Of a stretch of DNA of 64,000 nucleotides, positions 27,644-35,538 are shown piece by piece (positions within the stretch are counted from its first letter, which is position 1; every line of letters starts with the position of its first letter). Source of the stretch: Lascolabacillus massiliensis (lineage in GTDB: Bacteria > Bacteroidota > Bacteroidia > Bacteroidales > Dysgonomonadaceae); assembly GCF_001282625.1 (NCBI RefSeq), contig NZ_CTEJ01000002.1, positions 1,428,501 to 1,492,500 of the forward strand, written 5' to 3'. Made by a program: the position numbers and the translations under genes. The notes below the pieces were generated by a model. It had not been told where the DNA came from, did not search any database, and saw only the letters and a program-made list of their open reading frames with translations.

Positions 27644-29599
27644 ATGATAAAGATTACATTTCCTGATGCTTCGGTAAGGGAATATGAAAAAGGTATTACA
27701 GGTTTAGAGATAGCTCAGAGTATTAGTCGTCGTCTGGCTCAGGACGCACTTGCAGTAAGCGTTAATGGTGAAACATGGGATCTGACGCGCCCTATTGAAA
27801 ATGACTCTGAAGTTAATATTTTAACATGGGATGATGCAGAGGGCAAGCATGCGTACTGGCACTCATCGGCTCACCTTATGGCTGAAGCACTTCAGGAGCT
27901 ATATCCCGGGATTAAGTTTGGAATTGGTCCGGCAATAGAAAATGGATTCTACTACGATGTTGATCCTGGAGAAGGTGTATCTATCAAGGAGGCAGACTTT
28001 CCTATTATCGAGAAAAAGATGATGGAACTTATTGCTGCGAAAGAGGATATAGTAAGAAAGAGTATCTCAAAAACAGAGGCAGTAAAAATGTTCTCAGAAC
28101 GTGATGAGAACTATAAGGTTGAATTGATAAATGAGCTTGAAGATGGAACCATAACTACATATACGCAGGGAAGTTTTACTGACCTGTGCAGGGGACCACA
28201 TCTTCCTAACACTTCATATATTAAAGCGGTAAAAGTATTATCAGCAGCAGGAGCATACTGGCGTGGTGATGAGAAACGTCCTCAGTTGACCCGACTTTAT
28301 GGTATCACTTTTCCCAAGAAGAAATTGCTGGATGAATATCTGGTTTTACTTGAGGAGGCTAAGAAGCGTGATCACAGAAAGATTGGCAAAGAATTGCAGC
28401 TTTTCACATTCTCACAAACTGTTGGTTCCGGACTTCCTCTCTGGTTGCCTAAAGGTACTCAGTTGAGGCTGCGTCTTGAGGATTTCCTTAAAAAAATACA
28501 GCGTGATTTTGATTATGATCAGGTAATAACACCACATATTGGTCATAAACAGCTATATGTAACATCGGGTCACTACGCAAAATATGGTCAGGATTCATTT
28601 AAGCCTATTCAGACACCTGAAGAGGGAGAGGAGTTCTTGCTTAAACCAATGAACTGTCCTCATCATTGCGAAATTTATAAAACATTTCCTCATTCATATA
28701 AAGATTTGCCTTTGCGACTTGCTGAATTTGGTACAGTTTATCGTTATGAGCAGAGTGGAGAGCTTCACGGATTAACACGCGTGCGTGGTTTTACACAGGA
28801 TGATGCACATATATTCTGTACACCGGATCAGGTAAAAGATGAGTTTCTTAAGGTAGTTGATATTATTTTCATTATCTTTAATGCTCTAAATTTCAAAGAT
28901 TTTGAAGCACAGATATCTCTTCGTGACCCTAATAATAGAGATAAATATATAGGAACAGATGAGAACTGGGAAAAAGCAGAGCGTGCAATTATTGAAGCTT
29001 GTGAGGAAAAGGGACTAAAAACAAAGATTGAACTTGGTGAAGCCGCTTTCTATGGTCCAAAACTTGACTTTATGGTAAAAGATGCTTTAGGAAGACGCTG
29101 GCAGTTAGGTACTATCCAGGTCGACTATAATTTACCCGAACGTTTTGAACTGGAATATACAGGCGCCGATAACCAGAAGCATCGTCCAGTGATGATTCAC
29201 AGAGCTCCGTTTGGTTCTATGGAAAGGTTTGTTGCACTGCTTATTGAGCATACTGCTGGTAAATTCCCAATCTGGCTGGCGCCAACACAGGCGGTTGTAT
29301 TGCCTGTTAGTGAGAAGTTCAACGACTATGCATATAAGATCGCTAAAGATCTTAAGAAACTTGATATTCGTGCTGAGGTGGATGACCGAAACGAAAAGGT
29401 AGGGCGTAAAATCCGCGATAATGAGCTCAAAAGAATTCCTTATCTGCTTATTGTAGGTGAGAAAGAGGCAGAAAATGAGGAAGTTTCAGTGAGAAAACAG
29501 GGAGGTGAAGTTAAAGGTACAGTAAAAATAAGTACATTTGCCGAGGAAGTACTCGCAGAGGTAAGAGATATGATGAATTCCGGCAGGGCCGCCGAGTAA
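27644..29599 (+). CDS. thrS: Threonine--tRNA ligase
   Basis: Class II synthetase of 651 residues. Domains in order: TGS (1-60), editing domain with the [11 protein letters not shown] zinc-site motif (about 75), core with [10 protein letters not shown] (motif 1 region), [10 protein letters not shown] with the catalytic zinc Cys, [28 protein letters not shown] (motif 2, here named by its known landmark), [11 protein letters not shown] (motif 3) and a C-terminal anticodon-binding domain. It heads the thrS-infC cluster, with infC 71 bases downstream. Confidence 0.97.
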   Translation: MIKITFPDASVREYEKGITGLEIAQSISRRLAQDALAVSVNGETWDLTRPIENDSEVNILTWDDAEGKHAYWHSSAHLMAEALQELYPGIKFGIGPAIENGFYYDVDPGEGVSIKEADFPIIEKKMMELIAAKEDIVRKSISKTEAVKMFSERDENYKVELINELEDGTITTYTQGSFTDLCRGPHLPNTSYIKAVKVLSAAGAYWRGDEKRPQLTRLYGITFPKKKLLDEYLVLLEEAKKRDHRKIGKELQLFTFSQTVGSGLPLWLPKGTQLRLRLEDFLKKIQRDFDYDQVITPHIGHKQLYVTSGHYAKYGQDSFKPIQTPEEGEEFLLKPMNCPHHCEIYKTFPHSYKDLPLRLAEFGTVYRYEQSGELHGLTRVRGFTQDDAHIFCTPDQVKDEFLKVVDIIFIIFNALNFKDFEAQISLRDPNNRDKYIGTDENWEKAERAIIEACEEKGLKTKIELGEAAFYGPKLDFMVKDALGRRWQLGTIQVDYNLPERFELEYTGADNQKHRPVMIHRAPFGSMERFVALLIEHTAGKFPIWLAPTQAVVLPVSEKFNDYAYKIAKDLKKLDIRAEVDDRNEKVGRKIRDNELKRIPYLLIVGEKEAENEEVSVRKQGGEVKGTVKISTFAEEVLAEVRDMMNSGRAAE

Positions 29600-29670
29600 A
29601 GTTTTATTCTACAACAGATTAATAAATTATTAAAGAAAAATTAAGTAACAGAAAAAATTAAAAGTACTGA

Positions 29671-30228
29671 ATGAGAAATAACTCAAAAGATCTACATCGA
29701 ATTAATGAACGAATAAGAGTACCTGAAGTCAGGTTAGTTGGTGAAAATGTAACTGAAGGCATTTATCCCACAAAAGAAGCAATGAGGATAGCAGATGAAC
29801 AGGAATTGGATCTTGTTGAAATTGCTCCGATGGCCAAACCTCCGGTATGCAGAATAATCGATTATCAGAAGTTTATATATCAACAAAAGAAAAAGCAGAA
29901 AGAACAAAAAGCTAAATCTGTAAAGGTTACTGTAAAAGAGATAAGGTTTGGACCACAAACAGATGATCATGATTATAACTTTAAATTAAAACATGCAAAG
30001 AACTTCTTGAGTGAGGGTTCTAAAGTTAAGGCTTTTGTGTTCTTCAGAGGACGATCTATTCTTTTCAAAGAACAGGGAGAGGTGTTACTTCTGCGTTTTG
30101 CCAATGAACTTGAGGATTATGCAAAAGTAGAACATATGCCAATAATGGAAGGCAAAAGAATGTCTATTATGTTAACTCCTAAAAAAGGATCATCCAGTAC
30201 TAAAAAAGAGAATACCGGGAAGGAGTAA
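29671..30228 (+). CDS. infC: Translation initiation factor IF-3
   Basis: Binds the 30S subunit and ensures correct start-codon choice. The 185-residue protein has the N-terminal [14 protein letters not shown] domain, a basic linker around [21 protein letters not shown] and the C-terminal domain with FFRGRSI. The ATG at 29671 is used here, although in some species infC begins at a rare start codon. The usual partner genes rpmI-rplT are separated from it by an opposite-strand gene. Confidence 0.96.
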   Translation: MRNNSKDLHRINERIRVPEVRLVGENVTEGIYPTKEAMRIADEQELDLVEIAPMAKPPVCRIIDYQKFIYQQKKKQKEQKAKSVKVTVKEIRFGPQTDDHDYNFKLKHAKNFLSEGSKVKAFVFFRGRSILFKEQGEVLLLRFANELEDYAKVEHMPIMEGKRMSIMLTPKKGSSSTKKENTGKE

Positions 30229-30250
30229 CCTCCCCGGTATATTTTATTTT
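30212..30250 (+). terminator. Bidirectional terminator between infC and the oxidoreductase
   Basis: ATACCGG/CCGGTAT (30212-30218, 30234-30240) encloses an inner GGAG/CTCC stem with the infC stop codon in the loop. T-rich sequence follows on the plus strand, and on the minus strand TTCTCTTTTTTAG follows, so it can serve both convergent genes. Confidence 0.8.
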
Positions 30251-31515
30251 GCGGTAAATTGTTTTAAGTTCAAGCCATGATCTATCTCTTGTGCTGAGTA
30301 TAACAGCTCATCCCATGTAATCTTCTCCTGACGTGATGCGGCTTCTCTACCAAGTATAGCAGTTAAAGTAGAATTGCTACCTGATTCAAGCTGATTAATA
30401 TAATTCCCACTAACTATACTCTCAATAAAGGCTTTGCCTTTGTTGAGATCTGCTGTGTCCAGTGACGAGGAACTTGCACCCCTGGCAATAGATTCAGGTG
30501 TCAGATCACTTGCAGATCTTACAATGCCCGAGTCCCAGCTGTTCTTGCCATTAATAAAAACTCCTCCGCTGTAATGAGCTTCAGCGTATCCTTCTGTCCC
30601 AATAAATTTAGCACAAACATCTCCAAAGTAATTCCCAAATTTTGATGATTGAACATTAACATTTATGTCGTTGGGGTATTTATATATAACCTGATAGTTT
30701 GTCCATGCATTTCCAAAATCAGGACCTCCTTTTCTTCCACCTAAACCAATAGCATATAAAGGATTTGTGCCTAAAATCCAATTGCATACATCAATCATAT
30801 GAATTGCCTGATCCAGGTAACATCCTCCTGATATTTCATGAAAATGGTAATGATTTCTGATTCGCAATTCGTCATACGACATGCCTTCATGAGGTAAGAT
30901 TTCGGCACCAGATGAAAAATAGTATAATTGAACAGAAACTATATCTCCAATGTCGCCCCTCTTAATTCTCTTTGCCATCTCAACGTATGGAGTAGCATAG
31001 CGAATCTGAAATCCATCAAAAGCAGAGAGTCTTCCATTTATATTTTTTCCTGTACGTATTACCTGCTTACACCCTTCAGCATCTATCGATATTGGTTTTT
31101 CGCAATAGAGATGCCTTCCAGCTTTTACTGCATCTTCAGTAATTTTAGGGTGTGTGTAAGCCGGGGAAGCTATTATTACAGCATCAATGTTTTTATTTTC
31201 AAGTAACCGCATGTAAGAGTCATAGCCTATGTAGCAACTCTTTTTATCAACAGCAGCAAAACCATTGTTGCTATTAAGTTCGTTGGCAAAACTAAGCCAG
31301 TTGGTCACTTTGTCTTCAAAAATATCAGCAAGAGCTGTAATCTGAATGTTTGTATTTGCTGCCATACTTCCAAGAATACCTCTTGCACGTGATCCACAGC
31401 CCACGAGTCCAATTCTTACGGCAGAATTGTTATTTGAGGCAAATACGATGTTTGGCTTGAGGATGGTTAGAGTAGACAGTGCAGATACATTTCTGATAAA
31501 ATTTCTTCTGTTCAT
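30244..31515 (-). CDS. Exported Gfo/Idh/MocA family oxidoreductase
   Basis: NAD(P)-dependent sugar-type oxidoreductase, 423 residues from ATG 31515 (MNRRNFIRN). The RRNFIR context followed by a hydrophobic stretch is a twin-arginine-like signal. The Rossmann motif is GLVGCGSRARGILG near 37, and the family's CEKPIS motif is near residue 155. A C-terminal α/β domain follows. The Tat-type signal suggests that the cofactor-bound protein is exported, as known for related Bacteroidota enzymes. The gene lies on the opposite strand between infC and rpmI, an unusual place. The substrate is unknown. Confidence 0.88.
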   Translation of the reverse strand: MNRRNFIRNVSALSTLTILKPNIVFASNNNSAVRIGLVGCGSRARGILGSMAANTNIQITALADIFEDKVTNWLSFANELNSNNGFAAVDKKSCYIGYDSYMRLLENKNIDAVIIASPAYTHPKITEDAVKAGRHLYCEKPISIDAEGCKQVIRTGKNINGRLSAFDGFQIRYATPYVEMAKRIKRGDIGDIVSVQLYYFSSGAEILPHEGMSYDELRIRNHYHFHEISGGCYLDQAIHMIDVCNWILGTNPLYAIGLGGRKGGPDFGNAWTNYQVIYKYPNDINVNVQSSKFGNYFGDVCAKFIGTEGYAEAHYSGGVFINGKNSWDSGIVRSASDLTPESIARGASSSSLDTADLNKGKAFIESIVSGNYINQLESGSNSTLTAILGREAASRQEKITWDELLYSAQEIDHGLNLKQFTAK

Positions 31516-31567
31516 CATGACTGTTTTTTATATGAATTAGATAATTAATTAGTTTTGTGTTTTGAAG

Positions 31568-31575
31568 CAAATGTA
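31568..31575 (-). promoter_or_regulatory. -7 promoter box for the exported oxidoreductase
   Basis: The minus strand carries TACATTTG, a full match to TAnnTTTG, about 53 bases upstream of the ATG at 31515. Confidence 0.45.
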
Positions 31576-31670
31576 GTTATTATTCATTAATATGCTCTAG
31601 TTCATACGACTAAAATTATTATAAGTTTTTAGTTATGATTCAAATACTAAAATAAAAATACCTGTTTTTA

Positions 31671-31702
31671 CTTGTGTAAGGAAAATAAAATCATTACTTT
31701 TG
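31671..31702 (+). promoter_or_regulatory. Promoter of rpmI-rplT
   Basis: CTTG at 31671-31674, 20 bases, then TACTTTTG at 31695-31702. The -7 box is perfect and the -33 box has one mismatch. The 5' leader holds a 7-bp stem TTTTCGT/ACGAAAA (31709-31715, 31725-31731). Confidence 0.7.
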
Positions 31703-31762
31703 CAAACTTTTTCGTATACAAAAAACGAAAATTAGTTATAAATTAAAATTCAAGACAGCAAA

Positions 31763-31960
31763 ATGCCAAAAATGAAGACTAACTCCGGTGCCAAAAAGAG
31801 GTTCGCCCTTACCGGATCAGGAAAAATCAAGAGGAAGCATGCTTTTAAAAGTCACATTCTGACTAAAAAAAGCAAGAAGCGTAAGAGAAATCTTACTAAA
31901 ACAGGCCTTGTAAACAAAGCTGACCTAAACAGTATTAAAACACTATTAGCTTTGAAATAA
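31763..31960 (+). CDS. rpmI: 50S ribosomal protein L35
   Basis: A 65-residue very basic ribosomal protein of the large subunit. It begins [21 protein letters not shown] and continues with the usual Lys/Arg-rich tail ending in LLALK. It is followed by rplT after an unusually long 103-base gap. It has its own promoter here, because the usual upstream neighbour infC is separated by an oppositely oriented gene. Confidence 0.97.
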   Translation: MPKMKTNSGAKKRFALTGSGKIKRKHAFKSHILTKKSKKRKRNLTKTGLVNKADLNSIKTLLALK

Positions 31961-31961
31961 A

Positions 31962-32046
31962 CGTCAGTTCTGACGCTTCCCAAAACGAGATTTATTAACA
32001 GGATGCATAGCTCTAAAGAGTCTCCTTACAGAGGGAACGCTATCAT
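31962..32046 (+). promoter_or_regulatory. Structured RNA between rpmI and rplT, possible L20 control site
   Basis: The gap folds by eye into a small hairpin CGTCA/TGACG (31962-31966, 31971-31975). A longer stem follows, with 32003-32011 pairing to 32039-32046 (eight pairs, bulged C at 32006), enclosing a hairpin CTC/GAG (32022-32024, 32031-32033). L20 is known to repress its own operon in other bacteria by binding leader RNA. Here the site would control rplT alone. This is a structural guess without covariation support. Confidence 0.35.
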
Positions 32047-32063
32047 TCAAAACAAGTAACATT

Positions 32064-32408
32064 ATGCCAAGATCAGTAAATCATGTTGCATCGCGCAACA
32101 GAAGGAAAAAAATCCTAAAATTAACTAGAGGCTATATAGGTGCACGCAAGAATGTGTGGACAGTAGCCAAAAACACGTGGGAAAAAGGTCTTACTTATGC
32201 CTATCGTGACCGCAAAAACAAAAAACGCAACTTCAGAGCTCTATGGATACAGCGTATTAATGCTGCTGCTCGTGAAAACGGTATGTCTTATTCACGCCTG
32301 ATGGGTGCGCTTCATAAAAATGAAATCGATATCAACCGCAAAGTTCTTGCCGATTTGGCAATGAATCATCCGGAAGCTTTTAAAGCAATTGTTGATAAGG
32401 TAAAATAA
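32064..32408 (+). CDS. rplT: 50S ribosomal protein L20
   Basis: A 114-residue large-subunit assembly protein that binds 23S rRNA early. The basic N-terminal extension ([19 protein letters not shown]) and the globular [11 protein letters not shown] segment with DRKVLADLA-like end (here [10 protein letters not shown]) are family landmarks. In other phyla L20 is the autoregulator of the infC-rpmI-rplT operon. A strong terminator follows the gene. Confidence 0.97.
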   Translation: MPRSVNHVASRNRRKKILKLTRGYIGARKNVWTVAKNTWEKGLTYAYRDRKNKKRNFRALWIQRINAAARENGMSYSRLMGALHKNEIDINRKVLADLAMNHPEAFKAIVDKVK

Positions 32409-32434
32409 AACCAGCAACTGCTGAATAGAAACAG

Positions 32435-32475
32435 AAAGGAAGAATCATCTGATGATTTTTCCTTTTTTGTTTTTA
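32435..32475 (+). terminator. Intrinsic terminator of rpmI-rplT
   Basis: A long stem runs from 32435 to 32465, including GGAAGAATC/GATTTTTCC with one G·U pair and flanking AAA/TTT. T residues follow in two runs through 32475. Confidence 0.88.
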
Positions 32476-32501
32476 TATGCAAAAATTGAGGATTTCAATG
32501 C

Positions 32502-32509
32502 TATCTTTG
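32502..32509 (+). promoter_or_regulatory. -7 promoter box for the GH43 gene
   Basis: TATCTTTG matches TAnnTTTG in full, 28 bases before the ATG at 32538. No good -33 box is seen. Confidence 0.5.
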
Positions 32510-32537
32510 TAAAAAACATTGATAATATTAATAAAGT

Positions 32538-33659
32538 ATGTTGACAAGAAAATTATTTAACAGAATAGGTCTCGCACTTATTTTTTCTTTATTACTAACA
32601 GGATGTAATTCAGCTTCAGGCAAGAAATCGGTTTCAACAGTATACAAAAATCCATTACCTGTGGAGTTTGGCGATCCTTTTATATTATCTGCTTCTGATG
32701 GTAAATACTACATGTATGGTACAGGAGGTACTGACAAGGGATTTGTTGCTTACAGTTCGGAGAATCTGGCCGACTGGACACTTGTAGGTCAGGTATATGA
32801 TGGCAGTGAACCGGATTCATGGACATTGAAAAATTATTGGGCTCCTGAAGTTTATGAGATAGATAATAAGTATTATATGTTTTTTAGTGCAGACTGGAAG
32901 GTTAATCCAACTAATGAGCTGGAGAATTTTCGCATAGGTGTTGCAGTTTCAGATAGTCCAGCCGGTCCTTTTAAAGAGGTTTCCGATAAACCTTTGTTTG
33001 ATCCGGGTTATCCAATAATTGATGCAAACATACTCAGACATGAAGGGAAGACATATCTTTATTATTCTCGCTGCTGCTATAAACACCCTGTAAAAAGTGA
33101 AGTGGCCGACTGGGCTCGGACAGTTGGTCTTTTCAATGAGGTTGAGGAGAGCTGGGTATATGGTGTTGAGATTTCTAATGACTTTACTACTGTAATTGGC
33201 GAACCAGTATTGTTGTTACAACCACCATATGAGATGAGCAATCCTCAGACAGAGTGGGAGAGTCGTTCCGTAACCAACGGTGAGGTTAATCGCAGATGGA
33301 CTGAGGGTTCTTTTGCCTTTGAACATAAAGGGAAAATATATATGATGTACTCTGCCAACTACTTTGGAGGTGAACATTATGCAGTAGGATATGCTATATC
33401 GGACAATCCTCTTGGCCCTTTTGTTAAAGCGAAAGAAAATCCTGTACTTGAAAAAAACATCTCAAAAGGTGGTGAGGTTACCGGAACCGGTCATAATATG
33501 GTATTCCGTTCAAAAGATAATAGTAAAATGTACTGTGTATATCATGGTAGAACAGAAAAAACAGGCAGCGAGAGAGTGGTGTTTATAGATGAGATGTGGA
33601 TTGATGAACTGGGGCGTCTAATTGTTGACGGACCTTCTACACATGAAAAAGAATTTTAA
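32538..33659 (+). CDS. Glycoside hydrolase family 43 lipoprotein
   Basis: Predicted arabinan/xylan-type five-bladed β-propeller glycosidase of 373 residues, exported and lipidated at the Cys of LLLTGCNS. The three family acids can be placed: catalytic base Asp in FGDPFIL, the pKa-tuning Asp in YPIIDANIL and the proton-donor Glu in WTEGSFAFE. It stands outside any SusC/SusD-type polysaccharide locus in this window, so its substrate is unclear. It is followed 9 bases later by a flavin-binding protein gene. Confidence 0.9.
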   Translation: MLTRKLFNRIGLALIFSLLLTGCNSASGKKSVSTVYKNPLPVEFGDPFILSASDGKYYMYGTGGTDKGFVAYSSENLADWTLVGQVYDGSEPDSWTLKNYWAPEVYEIDNKYYMFFSADWKVNPTNELENFRIGVAVSDSPAGPFKEVSDKPLFDPGYPIIDANILRHEGKTYLYYSRCCYKHPVKSEVADWARTVGLFNEVEESWVYGVEISNDFTTVIGEPVLLLQPPYEMSNPQTEWESRSVTNGEVNRRWTEGSFAFEHKGKIYMMYSANYFGGEHYAVGYAISDNPLGPFVKAKENPVLEKNISKGGEVTGTGHNMVFRSKDNSKMYCVYHGRTEKTGSERVVFIDEMWIDELGRLIVDGPSTHEKEF

Positions 33660-33668
33660 ATTATTGAT

Positions 33669-34172
33669 ATGAGAACCATCACACTGGAAGAACAGGAGCA
33701 GATAGAAGGTATTATAAAAAAATGCAAAGTATGCTATGTTGGTATGTCCGATAATGAAGGGATACCATATGTACTGCCAATGAATTTCGGCTTTCACGAA
33801 AATGTCATATATCTGCACTCCGCACAGGAAGGGAAATCAATAAGTATACTTAAAAATAATCCTAACGTATGTGTAACCTTCTGTACTGAGCCGGAGCTTG
33901 TGTGGCAGAATGAAGAGGTGGCTTGCAGTTATCGCGTACGTTCAGAAAGTATAATTTGCAATGGTAAGGTCGTATTTGAAGAGGATTATGATGAAAAAGT
34001 AAAGGCCCTTGACATAATTATGCAACAGTATTCTGAAAGGGAGTTTAAATACTCCGAACCATCTGTTAAGAATGTTAAGATATGGAAGGTTGAGATTGAG
34101 GATATATCTGCAAGAGAGTATGGAGTACCCGGAGTAAAAGCAATAAAGTATAAGGACAGAGTAATATTTTAA
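33669..34172 (+). CDS. Pyridoxamine 5'-phosphate oxidase-like flavin-binding protein
   Basis: A 167-residue split-barrel protein of the FMN-binding PNPOx-like group that includes the 5-nitroimidazole reductases (Nim). Landmarks are CYVGMSDNEGIPYVLPMNFGFH near the start, the VIYLHSAQEGKSISILKNNPNV segment and the C-terminal VWKVEIEDISARE-like end (here IWKVEIEDISAREYG). The two regions are cited as family landmarks. Whether it is a Nim-type enzyme cannot be decided. It may be co-transcribed with GH43 (9-base gap). Confidence 0.85.
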   Translation: MRTITLEEQEQIEGIIKKCKVCYVGMSDNEGIPYVLPMNFGFHENVIYLHSAQEGKSISILKNNPNVCVTFCTEPELVWQNEEVACSYRVRSESIICNGKVVFEEDYDEKVKALDIIMQQYSEREFKYSEPSVKNVKIWKVEIEDISAREYGVPGVKAIKYKDRVIF

Positions 34173-34261
34173 CTTCAACTCTTATGCTATATTAATATTA
34201 AAACATTTTTCCTTTCAGGCTGTTTATAAATGCAGTACTATTACTAATTATTTAAATAAGA

Positions 34262-34723
34262 ATGAATAAACTTACAACAATAGTAATATCACTTTTTATT
34301 GTGGTATCCGCTTATGCATCAGAACCGATAATCAAAGAGACTGCAAAGCCTATTGAGCTTACAAAAGCCACATTTCTTGAGAAGGTTTTCGATTATGAAA
34401 AAAATCCTGATACATGGAAATACAATGGTGATAAACCTGCCATTGTTGACTTCTATGCTACATGGTGTGGTCCTTGCAGAGTTACATCTCCAATACTTAA
34501 GGATCTGGCTGCAGAGTATGGAGGAGAGGTCTATATTTATAAGATTGATGTAGATAAAGAGCCCGAACTGGCACGTATGTTCGGTGTTAGGAGCATACCC
34601 ACTTTCCTTTTTATACCTATGGATGAACAACCACAAATGGGGATGGGCGCCCTTCCCAAAAAGTCTTTCAAGGAAGTTATAGACACTTTCCTGCTCAAGG
34701 AAAGTAAAAAGTCCAGCTTGTGA
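34262..34723 (+). CDS. Exported thioredoxin
   Basis: A 153-residue thioredoxin-fold protein with an N-terminal signal peptide (about 20 residues, ending near AYASE). The active site is WCGPCR near residue 68, and the cis-proline is in GVRSIPTFLF. A linker of about 25 residues before the fold contains a partially conserved AKATFLEKVFDYEK segment. The arrangement fits a periplasmic reducing or oxidative-folding thioredoxin. The next gene follows by 21 bases. Confidence 0.9.
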   Translation: MNKLTTIVISLFIVVSAYASEPIIKETAKPIELTKATFLEKVFDYEKNPDTWKYNGDKPAIVDFYATWCGPCRVTSPILKDLAAEYGGEVYIYKIDVDKEPELARMFGVRSIPTFLFIPMDEQPQMGMGALPKKSFKEVIDTFLLKESKKSSL

Positions 34724-34744
34724 TCCAGAGAATTTATTTGATCT

Positions 34745-35533
34745 ATGATAACCAGTCTGCAAAATCCTGCAATTAAAAATATTGTAAAGCTATCCAAGAG
34801 TAAAGAGAGGCGCGATCAGCAACTTTTCGTCATAGAGGGAGCACGTGAGCTCTCTCTGGCAATTCAGAGCAGTTATAAGATCGAAACTGTGTATGTTTGT
34901 CGTGAGAAATTTGCAGATACGAAATACCCAAATGTTCTTAACTCTTTACATGATAACATTCTATTCGACATCTCACCTGCTGTTTTTGAAAAGATAGCCT
35001 ACAGAGAAAATTCAGATGGACTGGTTGCACTAGCTCGACCGAAATCACATAGACTGGAAGATCTTAAACTTTCAGAAACTCCGTTTATTATACTGTTGGA
35101 GTCAGTAGAAAAACCGGGCAATCTGGGTGCTGTGCTTCGTACTGCAGATGCAGCGGCAGTAGATGCAGTTATTGTATGCGACCCTCAAACAGATCTTTAT
35201 AATCCTAATGTCATTAGATCGGGGGTAGGTGGACTATTTACTGTTCAAACAGCTGTATGCTCTTCAGGAGAGGCTTTAGAATGGCTTAAGAGAAAAAAAA
35301 TCAATATTTATGCAGCAGAACTTGAAGCTGCAGAGTATTATCAAAATATTGACTTCCGAAAATCATCAGCAATTGTGATGGGAACAGAGGCTGATGGGTT
35401 AACAGACTTCTGGATAAATAATGCAACAGAGCGAATCAAAATTCCAATGTTAGGAAAGATTGACTCGCTCAATGTTTCGGTTTCTACTGCCGTGATTACT
35501 TTCGAGGCTAAACGGCAAAGAGGCTTTAAATAA
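34745..35533 (+). CDS. SpoU/TrmH family RNA 2'-O-methyltransferase
   Basis: SAM-dependent ribose methyltransferase, 262 residues. The N-terminal substrate-binding domain has KSKERRDQQLFVIEGARE. The trefoil-knot domain shows motif 1 EKPGNLGAVLRTADAA, motif 2 VMGTEADGL and motif 3 IPMLGKIDSLNVSVSTAV. The target is likely 23S rRNA or tRNA, and the exact site is not evident. Confidence 0.92.
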   Translation: MITSLQNPAIKNIVKLSKSKERRDQQLFVIEGARELSLAIQSSYKIETVYVCREKFADTKYPNVLNSLHDNILFDISPAVFEKIAYRENSDGLVALARPKSHRLEDLKLSETPFIILLESVEKPGNLGAVLRTADAAAVDAVIVCDPQTDLYNPNVIRSGVGGLFTVQTAVCSSGEALEWLKRKKINIYAAELEAAEYYQNIDFRKSSAIVMGTEADGLTDFWINNATERIKIPMLGKIDSLNVSVSTAVITFEAKRQRGFK

Positions 35534-35538
35534 GTAAT

